Assembly (NCBI GenBank): GCA_900472605.1 | Contig: UCJD01000041.1 | Location: 62,001-126,000 of the forward strand | DNA length: 64,000 nucleotides | Origin: Hyphomicrobiales bacterium | Lineage (GTDB): Bacteria; Pseudomonadota; Alphaproteobacteria; Rhizobiales; Rhizobiaceae | Direction of reading: 5' to 3' | Part shown: positions 54,307 to 62,201 of the stretch, piece by piece | Numbering within the stretch: the first letter of the stretch is position 1 | Layout: every line of letters starts with the position of its first letter | Notes under the pieces: generated by a model | What the model was told of the DNA's origin: nothing | What the model saw: only the letters and a program-made list of their open reading frames with translations | Databases searched by the model: none | Translations under genes and position numbers: made by a program

Positions 54307-55179
54307 ATGCAGGTGGCAAAGCTTGGCGGCAGTTTCTGGCGGGTCGGGCATGGCCGCGAGATAGAGCTCGGTTCGACATCAGTGATCATGGCGATCGTCA
54401 ACGTGACGCCCGACTCCTTTTCCGACGGCGGTCGCTCCGACAGTGTCGAGAAGGCCGTGGTGCATGCGCTTGAAGCGGTCGAGGCTGGTGCCGGCATTAT
54501 CGATATCGGTGGCGAATCCACGCGGCCGGATGCCGGGAGCGTCGATGCCCGCGAAGAACAGGCACGCGTGCTGCCGGTCATCGAGGCGTTGCGCGGCAAG
54601 ACCGAAGCACTGATTTCCATCGACACGTATCGCGCCTCGACCGCGCGGCTTGCTGTCGAGGCGGGTGCGCATATCGTCAACGATGTCTTCGGGCTGCAGA
54701 GAGAACCCGATATCGCCGATATCGCAGCCAAGACCGGCGCGGGGCTGTGCGTGATGCACACGGGCCGCGACCGCGACAAGCTTGATGATGTCATCGCCGA
54801 TCAGTTTCTCTTTCTTGAGCGGTCCCTGGAGATTGCCGGGCGCGCCGGCGTGGCGCGCGACCGCATCGTTCTCGATCCCGGCTTCGGCTTTGCCAAGGAT
54901 ACGCAAGAGAACCTGGAACTGATGGCACGTTGCGACGAGCTGCAGCGCTTGGGCTTTCCGATCCTGGCCGGCACGTCGCGCAAGCGTTTTGTCGGCGCGG
55001 TCACGGGACGCGAGGCGGCTGATCGCGATGCCGGCACGGCAGCCACCAGCGTGCTTTTGAGACTGAAGGGTGCCGCGATTTTTCGGGTACACGATGTCGC
55101 AATCAACAGGGACGCACTTGCGGTGACTGATGCTATGCTGAAGGCACGCGACGTATTCGAGCGGAAGGGCACGTTATGA
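54307..55179 (+). CDS. folP: Dihydropteroate synthase
   Basis: This 290-residue TIM-barrel enzyme joins 4-aminobenzoate to dihydropterin pyrophosphate in folate synthesis and is the target of sulfonamides. Signatures are IMAIVNVTPDSFSDGG near residue 27, GAGIIDIGGESTRPDA near 60, the DVFGLQREPDIADIA loop, and LDPGFGFAKDTQENLELM near 195, followed by LAGTSRKRFVGAV. It leads a folP-folB-folK operon with overlapping stops and starts. Confidence 0.96.
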   Translation: MQVAKLGGSFWRVGHGREIELGSTSVIMAIVNVTPDSFSDGGRSDSVEKAVVHALEAVEAGAGIIDIGGESTRPDAGSVDAREEQARVLPVIEALRGKTEALISIDTYRASTARLAVEAGAHIVNDVFGLQREPDIADIAAKTGAGLCVMHTGRDRDKLDDVIADQFLFLERSLEIAGRAGVARDRIVLDPGFGFAKDTQENLELMARCDELQRLGFPILAGTSRKRFVGAVTGREAADRDAGTAATSVLLRLKGAAIFRVHDVAINRDALAVTDAMLKARDVFERKGTL

Positions 55180-55544
55180 GCACCACCTATACCATCACCC
55201 TGCAGAACTGCGCCTTCTTCGCCCGCCACGGCGTTCACGACGAAGAGGAGTTTCTGGGGCAGCGTTTCTTCGTCGATGCCGAGCTCGATGTCGTTGCGGG
55301 CACGGCGCTGGAGACGGATTCGATCGACGATACCGTTAATTACGGCATCGCCTTCACCGTCATCGAACAGATCGTCACCGGCAAGCGACGTTACCTCATC
55401 GAGGCGCTGGCGCTCGATATCGCCAAGGGGCTCTGTCAGAAATTCCCGCAGATCAAGCGTGCGAAGATTACCGTTCGCAAGCCGAACGCGCCGGTTCCGG
55501 GCGTACTTGATTTCGTCCAGGTGAGCGTCGAACATTTTGTCTGA
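55176..55544 (+). CDS. folB: Dihydroneopterin aldolase
   Basis: This 122-residue FolB has YTITLQNCAFFARHGVHDEE at the N-terminus (Glu and His of the pterin site), FFVDAELDVVAGTALETDSIDDTVNYG, and the catalytic-lysine strand ITVRKPNAPVPG near residue 98. It splits dihydroneopterin to 6-hydroxymethyl-dihydropterin and glycolaldehyde. It overlaps folP by 4 bp. Confidence 0.95.
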   Translation: MSTTYTITLQNCAFFARHGVHDEEEFLGQRFFVDAELDVVAGTALETDSIDDTVNYGIAFTVIEQIVTGKRRYLIEALALDIAKGLCQKFPQIKRAKITVRKPNAPVPGVLDFVQVSVEHFV

Positions 55545-55545
55545 T

Positions 55546-56052
55546 ATGGCTTTTCAGACCGCCACGCTCGGGCTTGGGGGCAATATCGGCGATCCCGTTC
55601 ATTCCATGGCGCTTGCGCTGAAGGCGCTTGACGCGCAGGAGGACTGCCGCGTGGTTGCCGTCTCGCGCCTCTATCGCACGCCGCCCTGGGGCAAGACGGA
55701 CCAGTCGTTCTTCTTCAATTGCTGCGCGGAAGTCGCGACGTCGCTCCAGCCGGAAGCGCTGCTCGATGTCTGTCTCGACATAGAGCGGGGCATGAAGCGT
55801 GAGCGCATAGAGCGCTGGGGGCCGAGGACACTCGATATCGATGTTCTGACCTACGGCGACATCAGCCAGGATGCGCCAAGGCTGGAACTTCCGCATCCCA
55901 GGATGACGGATCGCGGCTTCGTGTTGATGCCGCTTGCAGATTTCGCCGCCGATCTGGTCGTCAAAGGTTTGGCAGTGCGCGATTGGCTTGCGCGCGCCGA
56001 TATCCAGGGGATCGAGGTTGCCGATCAGAGCATGGATTGGTGGCGCGCCTAA
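55546..56052 (+). CDS. folK: 2-amino-4-hydroxy-6-hydroxymethyldihydropteridine pyrophosphokinase
   Basis: This 168-residue HPPK has LGLGGNIGDPVHSMALAL at the N-terminus, SRLYRTPPWGKTDQSFFFNC, and the metal/ATP-binding RWGPRTLDIDVLTYGD, followed by LPHPRMTDRGFVLMPL. It pyrophosphorylates the FolB product for use by FolP. ATG 55546 directly follows the folB stop; a TTG three codons earlier (55537) would overlap folB. Confidence 0.95.
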   Translation: MAFQTATLGLGGNIGDPVHSMALALKALDAQEDCRVVAVSRLYRTPPWGKTDQSFFFNCCAEVATSLQPEALLDVCLDIERGMKRERIERWGPRTLDIDVLTYGDISQDAPRLELPHPRMTDRGFVLMPLADFAADLVVKGLAVRDWLARADIQGIEVADQSMDWWRA

Positions 56053-56057
56053 AAAGA

Positions 56058-56089
56058 CACTGGGGCCTGAACAGGCACTGGGGCCTGAA
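56058..56089 (+). repeat. Tandem 14-bp direct repeat after folK
   Basis: CACTGGGGCCTGAA occurs twice (56058-56071 and 56076-56089), separated by CAGG. It is just after the folK stop and before a terminator-like hairpin. Confidence 0.8.
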
Positions 56090-56095
56090 ACGAGA

Positions 56096-56117
56096 GAAGC
56101 GGCCGTGTGGCCGCTTC
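56096..56117. terminator. Hairpin between convergent folK and a secreted-protein gene
   Basis: GAAGCGGCC and GGCCGCTTC form a perfect 9-bp stem with a GTGT loop. The T-tracts are poor on both sides, so efficiency is uncertain. Confidence 0.6.
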
Positions 56118-56144
56118 GTTGAATGCTTCGCTAATCTGAAATGT

Positions 56145-56693
56145 CTATTCGACCGAGCCGACGGTCATTTCATCTACCTGGCGCGACAGCGTCAGACCGA
56201 TCACGGGGATCATCTGGCTCTCGACCTTGACTGATACCGTCACGTTCATCGTCTTGTCGTCGCGAACGCGGGCGATCATCGCGCCGTTGAGCTTGGCACG
56301 GTTTAGGCCGACCACGACGGTGTCTTCCGTGACGGTGCCGGAGACGACATCGAGACCCTTGCCGGCAGCGCCGTCGAGGAACTTGCCCTTGTAGCTGTTT
56401 CCTGATTGCGTGATCAGCGCGCTCATCGGCTGCTTGAAGACGCCGACGCGGCAGCTGCCATCGAGCTTGACGCCGGTGCCGTCGGTGACGGGTTCGCCGA
56501 TCAGGTTGCAGGTGAACTTGGTGCCCTTGTACTTGCCGGCGACGATTTCGCCCGGACCTTTCCAGGAGCCTGCGACGGATTCGAAGAATGCCTTGTCACG
56601 CGTGGCGGCGGTGGCTGCTGGAGCCGTTTCGGCAAGAGGCGACAAGGCGATTGCCGCGAGACCGAAGAGATAGAAAAACTTGCGCGAGTACAT
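56145..56693 (-). CDS. Secreted hypothetical protein
   Basis: This exported protein of about 182 residues has the signal peptide MYSRKFFYLFGLAAIALSPL ending near TAPAATA. The mature domain is mostly beta (GSWKGPGEIVAGKYKGTKF, LDGSCRVGVFKQPMSAL, MNVTVSVKVESQMIPVIGLT). It has two cysteines that could form a disulfide. The family is common in rhizobia but I know no function. The start may be ATG 56693 or 56714. Confidence 0.7.
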   Translation of the reverse strand: MYSRKFFYLFGLAAIALSPLAETAPAATAATRDKAFFESVAGSWKGPGEIVAGKYKGTKFTCNLIGEPVTDGTGVKLDGSCRVGVFKQPMSALITQSGNSYKGKFLDGAAGKGLDVVSGTVTEDTVVVGLNRAKLNGAMIARVRDDKTMNVTVSVKVESQMIPVIGLTLSRQVDEMTVGSVE

Positions 56694-56897
56694 GGATTTT
56701 CCTTGGCGAACCATATCGCTTAACTGGTGCCAAGTTTTGCAGAAAAATGGTTAATGCTTGGTTTCTAATGGGTCGAAAGTGGCGTATTTGCGGGCTTTTC
56801 AGTGTAGGGAAGACTCCCACCTGTCTCGCTTAAGTTATTGAATCGCAATGATTTCTTTAAATCGGCTGTTCGCCGCGAATGGTTTACGGATCTAGGA

Positions 56898-57995
56898 TCA
56901 ATTCCGCCCGTTCCCATCCGTCTTCGTCAGCGATGGCGTCAGGTCGCCGATGAAGTCACCGATTCCCGGGCGCTTCAGGGCGCGGAACGACAGCGGACGG
57001 CAGAGGTCCATGGCGGCGATGCCGATACGGGCCGTCATCAGGCCGTTGATCACCCCTTCACCCAGACGCGCCGAGAGCCTGGATGCCAGTCCGTGGCCGA
57101 GAACCTGCTGGACGAGGCTGTCGCCGACGGCAATCGAGCCGGTGACGGCAAGATGGGCGAGAACGTCGCGCATCAGCCGCAGCATGCCGAACGTGCCGGG
57201 CCGGCCGCCATACAGATCGGCCATGGCGCGGATGAGCTTGGCGGCCTCATAGAGGACGTAGAGCAGGTCGACGATGGCGCGCGGGCTGACCGCGGTGACG
57301 ACCGAGACGCGTTTGGAGGCGTTGAGGATGAGGCTGCGGGCCTGCCGGTCGAGCGGCGCGAGCAGTTCGCGCTCGGCGAGCGCCACCAGATGCGGGGCGT
57401 CGATGATATCGGTTTCCGCTGCCTTCAGCGTGGCGCGGCCGCGCGCGGTCTCGGGCTTGTTTGACAGCAGATGCTCCAGGCTCTTGACGAGCGCGCGCGC
57501 CTTGGCGGGCTTGGTCTCGAGGATCGCAGCTTCCGCCTCGGCCTTGATCGTCTGTACGGCGGCCAGCCGCATCATGCCCGCCGTTTCCCTGACGACGATG
57601 GCGATGACAGCCAGGATGCCGATGCCGACGGCGGCGAGCGCGGTGTAGCCCAGCCAATCTGCGCGGCTGAAGAGGTTGCGGATCAGGCTGTCGGTCCAGA
57701 GCCCGAAGGCGAGCGAGAACAACACGCCGAACGCGCCAAGGGCGATCTTCCCGAAGGAGGCGCCGCGTTTGCGCGGCTGGGCGACGGGCAGGGCCGGGAG
57801 GTCCTTGTCCGGATTGATGAAGGGATCGTCTTCATCCGGTGTCAACGTGATCTCGCCCGAGAAGGCTTCCGGCTTGCGGGGCTCTGCTGGCGGCCGGCCG
57901 GCTTTGGTCTCCGGCTTCTGCTGCTCGCGCTCGTCCTCATAAGCGAAGGCGGCTGGGGCGCGGCGCGGGCGCTGGTCGGCGGGCGGCTTGATCAT
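56898..57995 (-). CDS. YcjF/TIGR01620-family membrane protein (DUF697)
   Basis: This 365-residue protein has a Pro/Glu/Arg-rich cytoplasmic N-terminus, two or more transmembrane segments (IALGAFGVLFSLAFGLW; YTALAAVGIGILAVIAIVV) near residues 85-160, and a C-terminal DUF697 region (AVSPRAIVDLLYVLYEAAKL; RLGEGVINGLMTARIGIAAM). It overlaps the YcjX-like gene by 4 bp. The ycjX-ycjF pair is conserved in proteobacteria and linked to stress, without known mechanism. Confidence 0.88.
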   Translation of the reverse strand: MIKPPADQRPRRAPAAFAYEDEREQQKPETKAGRPPAEPRKPEAFSGEITLTPDEDDPFINPDKDLPALPVAQPRKRGASFGKIALGAFGVLFSLAFGLWTDSLIRNLFSRADWLGYTALAAVGIGILAVIAIVVRETAGMMRLAAVQTIKAEAEAAILETKPAKARALVKSLEHLLSNKPETARGRATLKAAETDIIDAPHLVALAERELLAPLDRQARSLILNASKRVSVVTAVSPRAIVDLLYVLYEAAKLIRAMADLYGGRPGTFGMLRLMRDVLAHLAVTGSIAVGDSLVQQVLGHGLASRLSARLGEGVINGLMTARIGIAAMDLCRPLSFRALKRPGIGDFIGDLTPSLTKTDGNGRN

Positions 57996-59497
57996 GCGAG
58001 GCGATCTCCGAACAGAAACTGCATGGCCCGGTCGAGCCGGATATGCGGTACCGACAGCTTGATGCCGCCGCCGGTCTCTTCGAGGCTCGGCGGGCGAAAG
58101 CGGACGACGTTCACGTCTGGCAGCTGGACGCTGTCGTCTCCCGCCTCGATGCTTTCGAACAGGGCGGAGGGGTCTTCGGGCAGGTCGCCGGGAAAGATCG
58201 CGGTCTTCCTGATGCCGTCGAAGGTTTCGCCTGATATCGTTTCGCCCTCTATCGGCGTTCCGACGATAACAGGCAATTCATGGCCGTCGCGCTTGACGGT
58301 TGCTTCGCGCGTTGCCCGCACCGAGGCGAGCGCCATGACGTCGATGCCGGCGCCCGCCATACCGATGCGCTGGATGGCGCGGTCGACCAAGCGGCGCGTC
58401 AGGGCGTCGAGGCGATGGTGGCTTTCGTGATGCAGGTGGTCGGCCTTGGTGGCGGCCACGAGAACGCGGTCGATGCGGCGGCCGAGCAACGACGACAGCA
58501 ACGAGTTGGTGCCCGGGCGGAAGCAGGCGAGCACATCCGTCAACGCGCGTTCCAGATCCTGCACGGCCTCGGGGCCGCGGTTGATCGCCTGCAGCGCATC
58601 GACAAGCACGATCTGGCGGTCGATGCGGGAGAAGTGCTCACGGAAGAACGGTTTGACGACCACGGACTTGTAGGCCTCGTAGCGCCGTTCCATCATCGCC
58701 CAGAGCGATCCCTTTTCGGGCTTTCCCGTCGGCGGCAGCACCAGCGGCGCGAAGGTCAGCGCGGGTGAGCCGTCGAGATCGCCAGGCAGAAGGAAACGGC
58801 CTGGCGGCAGCGTCGACAACGAGCGCTCGTCGGCCTTGCAGGCCTTGAGGTAGTCGGCGAAGGCGGTGGCGAGCTCGCGGGCGCGCATTTCATCCGCAGG
58901 GGCGGTGATGTCGCAATTGTCGGTCAGCGCCAGCCATGGCCTGGAGAGCTCCGTGCGGATGCCCGTGCGGGCCAGCGCGATCGTCTCTTCGCTGAAGGTA
59001 CGGTAATCCTTGGCAAGCAGCGGCAGGTCGAGCAGCCATTCGCCGGGATAATCGACGATGTCGATCGACAGCCTGCCTGGCGAGAAGAAGCGGCTCCAGC
59101 CGCTGGCGCTCTGATAGTCGATGGTCAGTCGAAGCTCTGAGATGGCGCGGGTGGAATCGGGCCAGATCCGGTCCTTGACCAGCGCCTTGATGTGATCCTC
59201 GTACTGGAAGCGCGGCACGCCGTCATCGGGCTGTTGCTCAAGACGAACCGCAGAGACGCGGCCCGACTGGACTGCCTCGAACAAGGGCAGGCGGCCGCCA
59301 TGCAGCAGGTTGTGGACCAGCGAGGAGATGAAGACCGTCTTGCCCGCCCGCGACAACCCGGTGACGCCGAGGCGGATCGTCGGATTGACAAGGCCTGAGG
59401 CGCGGTCCGACAAGGTGTCGAAGGCGATGCGCGCGTCGTCGGTGAAGGATGTCATGCTTGGCGGCAAGGCGAAATTCCGATTGCTGGTAGACGCCAT
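57992..59497 (-). CDS. YcjX-like P-loop NTPase
   Basis: This 501-residue protein has Walker A RLGVTGLSRAGKTVFISSLV near residue 45, DIVDYPGEWLLDLPLL as the Walker B/G3-like region near 150, and VLVAATKADHLHHESHHRL as the G4 (TKAD) motif near 350. It is a DUF463/YcjX family NTPase, probably GTP-binding, associated with the membrane through its YcjF partner. It is the first gene of the pair. Confidence 0.9.
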   Translation of the reverse strand: MASTSNRNFALPPSMTSFTDDARIAFDTLSDRASGLVNPTIRLGVTGLSRAGKTVFISSLVHNLLHGGRLPLFEAVQSGRVSAVRLEQQPDDGVPRFQYEDHIKALVKDRIWPDSTRAISELRLTIDYQSASGWSRFFSPGRLSIDIVDYPGEWLLDLPLLAKDYRTFSEETIALARTGIRTELSRPWLALTDNCDITAPADEMRARELATAFADYLKACKADERSLSTLPPGRFLLPGDLDGSPALTFAPLVLPPTGKPEKGSLWAMMERRYEAYKSVVVKPFFREHFSRIDRQIVLVDALQAINRGPEAVQDLERALTDVLACFRPGTNSLLSSLLGRRIDRVLVAATKADHLHHESHHRLDALTRRLVDRAIQRIGMAGAGIDVMALASVRATREATVKRDGHELPVIVGTPIEGETISGETFDGIRKTAIFPGDLPEDPSALFESIEAGDDSVQLPDVNVVRFRPPSLEETGGGIKLSVPHIRLDRAMQFLFGDRLA

Positions 59498-59540
59498 ATA
59501 GGAACCGGCAGGCCGAAGAAAAAGACGCGAGGCCAGTCTG

Positions 59541-60038
59541 TCAGTCGATCATGAAGTCGATCAGGCGCCAGGTATCGCGGCCCTGGTCGTAATCGAGCAC
59601 CGCCAGCCCGCCCGGCGGAAAGCCGTTCGGAAGCGCCTGCGCCAGCAGCTGGTGGCCGATCAGCGCTTCGAGCGTCTGCTCGATGACGGGATTGTGGCCG
59701 ACGAGCATGACTGCGCCCATGTCCTGCTGCGCGCCGAGGATATCGAGATAGATTTCAGGCGTCGCGTTATAAAGCGCGTCGACGAAGCGGATGTCGAGGT
59801 TTTCGCCCATGGCGCGGTGAACGGCATCGGCCGTCTGGCGGCAGCGTATGGCGGTGGAACTGACGACAAGGTCGGGCTTGTAGCTTTTGTCGGCCGCGTT
59901 CTGGGCGAGGATCTCGGCGGCGGCATAGCCGCGCTCGCTCAGCGGGCGGTCGAAATCGCTCTGGCCGGGGGCGGGAAATGCCGCTTCGGCGTGTCTCAGA
60001 AGATAAATCCGGGAAGGCGGCGGCACGATTGCGGTCAT
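59541..60038 (-). CDS. SixA-type histidine phosphatase
   Basis: This 165-residue protein of the phosphoglycerate-mutase-like superfamily has the phosphate-binding RHA in IYLLRHAEAAFP near residue 13, a second Arg in STAIRCRQTADAVH, and the second His in MLVGHNPVIEQTL near 120. The small size matches SixA, which dephosphorylates Hpt domains and PTS proteins. A target among the local signalling proteins is possible but not shown. Confidence 0.88.
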   Translation of the reverse strand: MTAIVPPPSRIYLLRHAEAAFPAPGQSDFDRPLSERGYAAAEILAQNAADKSYKPDLVVSSTAIRCRQTADAVHRAMGENLDIRFVDALYNATPEIYLDILGAQQDMGAVMLVGHNPVIEQTLEALIGHQLLAQALPNGFPPGGLAVLDYDQGRDTWRLIDFMID

Positions 60039-60312
60039 CGGAAAGTCCCCGGTCGATTGATCTATTTCAGTAGCGCCAGCCCGGTGTCTTCGTCAACCGG
60101 CGCGCGGAATCCAGTGGGCAAGTTGCACGGCCGCTGCTACTTCAGCTGGCAAGCTGAAACGGTGGCTTTGAAAAATAGTGACGTAAAAATAGCCTGTTAG
60201 CTCAAAATTGTGACAGATTTAAAAATGTGTTTACCTAGCGGATTGGGCTTGAATCGAACGCCGTGGTCGGGATATACAGCCGCCAGATGAGATGTTCTTC
60301 AGGAGAATCGCG
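60039..60312. other. Divergent region between the SixA-like gene and dksA
   Basis: This 274-bp region contains a hairpin TTCAGCT/AGCTGAA (60141-60158) and an A/T-rich stretch (60165-60235) likely to hold the dksA promoter. No sure -35/-10 pair stands out. Confidence 0.4.
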
Positions 60313-60732
60313 TTGAGTGAGAAGATCGATCTTAGCAAATACGTGCCCTCGGAAGAGGAAGAGTTCATGAACGGTAACCAGCGCGCCTATTTCAGGGCGA
60401 AGCTGATTGCCTGGAAGAACGACATCCTCAGAGAGGCGCGCGAAACCCTCGAGCATCTTGCCGAGGAAAGCGCAAACCATCCGGATCTCGCCGACAGAGC
60501 GTCGTCCGAGACGGACAGAGCCATCGAGCTGCGCGCCCGTGACCGCCAGAGAAAGCTGATATCCAAGATCGACGCCGCACTGCAGCGTATTGAGGAAGGA
60601 ACTTACGGCTATTGCGAGGAAACCGGTGAACCGATCGGCCTCAAGCGTCTCGACGCCCGCCCGATCGCAACGCTGTCCATCGAAGCGCAAGAACGCCATG
60701 AGCGTCGTGAAAAAGTCTACCGGGACGAATAA
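60313..60732 (+). CDS. dksA: RNA polymerase-binding transcription factor DksA
   Basis: This protein of about 139 residues binds the RNA polymerase secondary channel and with ppGpp adjusts transcription. The coiled-coil tip is LADRASSETDRAIELRARDR (the conserved D-x-x-D-x-A region). The zinc-finger part YGYCEETGEPIGLKRLDARP and ATLSIEAQERHE keeps only one of the four cysteines. The start is a TTG at 60313, supported by AGGAG seven bases upstream and by the standard N-terminus SEKIDLSKYVPSEEEEFM; the ATG at 60292 lies before that ribosome-binding site. Confidence 0.93.
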   Translation: MSEKIDLSKYVPSEEEEFMNGNQRAYFRAKLIAWKNDILREARETLEHLAEESANHPDLADRASSETDRAIELRARDRQRKLISKIDAALQRIEEGTYGYCEETGEPIGLKRLDARPIATLSIEAQERHERREKVYRDE

Positions 60733-60756
60733 TCCTGGTCCCATGCCAAACTAAAC

Positions 60757-60788
60757 AAGGCACCGCCATCGCGCGGTGCCTTTTTTGT
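60757..60788 (+). terminator. Intrinsic terminator of dksA
   Basis: AAGGCACCGC and GCGGTGCCTT form a 10-bp stem followed by T6. Confidence 0.92.
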
Positions 60789-60818
60789 TTGCATGAAAGG
60801 GGCGGCAGTCGCCGCCGA

Positions 60819-61916
60819 TCATTTGTCGCGGTTGACGCTCATTTCGCCGAAGATGCGAGCCACCTCGTTCTGAAGGGCGGCGTCGGCGCCGGTGATCGGC
60901 GACATCTCGGGATCGCGGCGCGGCAAGTTGCCGGGCACGGGGCGAGATGGGGCGTTCTGCCCGGGCGTGTTGTGCATCGGCGCGCTCTGCGCATGTAGTG
61001 GGCGCTCAGCCGTCAGATTGCTCGTCATTTCCTCTTCCAGGACGCGCTGGAAGTCGCTGGGCTGGGCCGAGGGCGCAGGGCGAGCGACGGGCTGAAACGC
61101 GGCAGGCTGCGGCGTTGGAGCGTGCGGTGCCGGCGGATAGAGATCGACACGCTGTGGCGGCGAGGGCGGGCTCATGACCTGCGGCTCGATCCTCTGCGGT
61201 GTCAGGACGCGCTGGCGTGCCGAATCGAGGATATCGACGGCTTCGGCCGTTTCGATCGGGGCCGGCTCCCGTCGCGAGAATACCGGAGGCTGCGGGTGCG
61301 GTGCGACCGGTGTCGGCGCGATCGATGCGGGTGCAACTGGCACGGCGACAGGGCGCGGCGCGGGTTCTATCTCGGGCTCGAAGACCGGATGTTGTGGTGC
61401 CGGCGGTGGCGCGATCGGTGGAGTGTCCAGGCGCTCGGCGGCCGGTGCGAACTCCTCGATCGGCGACAGACCTCGCGTGGGCGCAGGGCGCGGCGCCGGC
61501 GGGATGATGACCGCGGGCTCGGGCTCAGTCACGGCGGCTGTCATGACGGGCTCGGCGGGCCGTTCGCTGGGGGCTGCCGGCTGTGGGGCCTCGGGGCGTG
61601 CCGGCTCGCTGATGGTCTCGACCTGCCCATCCGGCAGGATGCGGCTTTCGATGACGATGTCGGAGGGGCCGCCGATCATGATCAGGTGTTCGACATCGTC
61701 GCGGCGCACCAGCACGAGGCGGCGGCGGGCATCGACGGCGGCGGCATCGAGAACCTGAAGGCGTGGCTGGCGGTTGCGGCCGCCGCGAACGAAGGGCGAG
61801 GATGCACGGTTGCGCATGATCCAGAGGACCGCGACGAGAAGCAGCAGGGCGATGGCAACGCCGCCCGCGGCAATGATGAAGCGGCTGCCATAAGATTCCA
61901 TGATGCCATCGAACAT
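60819..61916 (-). CDS. FliO-like membrane protein with long proline-rich tail
   Basis: This protein of about 365 residues has one transmembrane helix (FIIAAGGVAIALLLLVAVLW) near residue 15 and a FliO-like domain (RLQVLDAAAVDARRRLVLVR, DDVEHLIMIGGPSDIVIESR). A Pro/Ala-rich, low-complexity cytoplasmic tail of about 250 residues follows. FliO helps assemble the flagellar export gate, but no flagellar gene is near, and such FliO-domain proteins occur outside flagellar clusters. I start at ATG 61916, with AAGGAG nine bases upstream, rather than ATG 61949. Confidence 0.72.
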   Translation of the reverse strand: MFDGIMESYGSRFIIAAGGVAIALLLLVAVLWIMRNRASSPFVRGGRNRQPRLQVLDAAAVDARRRLVLVRRDDVEHLIMIGGPSDIVIESRILPDGQVETISEPARPEAPQPAAPSERPAEPVMTAAVTEPEPAVIIPPAPRPAPTRGLSPIEEFAPAAERLDTPPIAPPPAPQHPVFEPEIEPAPRPVAVPVAPASIAPTPVAPHPQPPVFSRREPAPIETAEAVDILDSARQRVLTPQRIEPQVMSPPSPPQRVDLYPPAPHAPTPQPAAFQPVARPAPSAQPSDFQRVLEEEMTSNLTAERPLHAQSAPMHNTPGQNAPSRPVPGNLPRRDPEMSPITGADAALQNEVARIFGEMSVNRDK

Positions 61917-62201
61917 AGTCACGTACTCCTTTGCGGCGTTCAACCACATGACGACTTTTAAGCTTCCTAGACAAGGGGGAGGCGGCTTGTCCAGTCACCG
62001 AAAGATGTGACGCAACGTCCGTGGATCGTCTTGTCACGACATTTAACGGCAAAACTGGCGCTGTAGCTTGTGAATTCAATCACTCTTCATGGAGTGTGGT
62101 GTTTTTGGCGGGGCAGCAAATTGCTAAGAAGGAAGAGGCGCCTGATTCCTGCTTCGTCTCTTAGTCATGAGTGAAGGCCGGTGGGCAATGCGAGGAACTA
62201 C

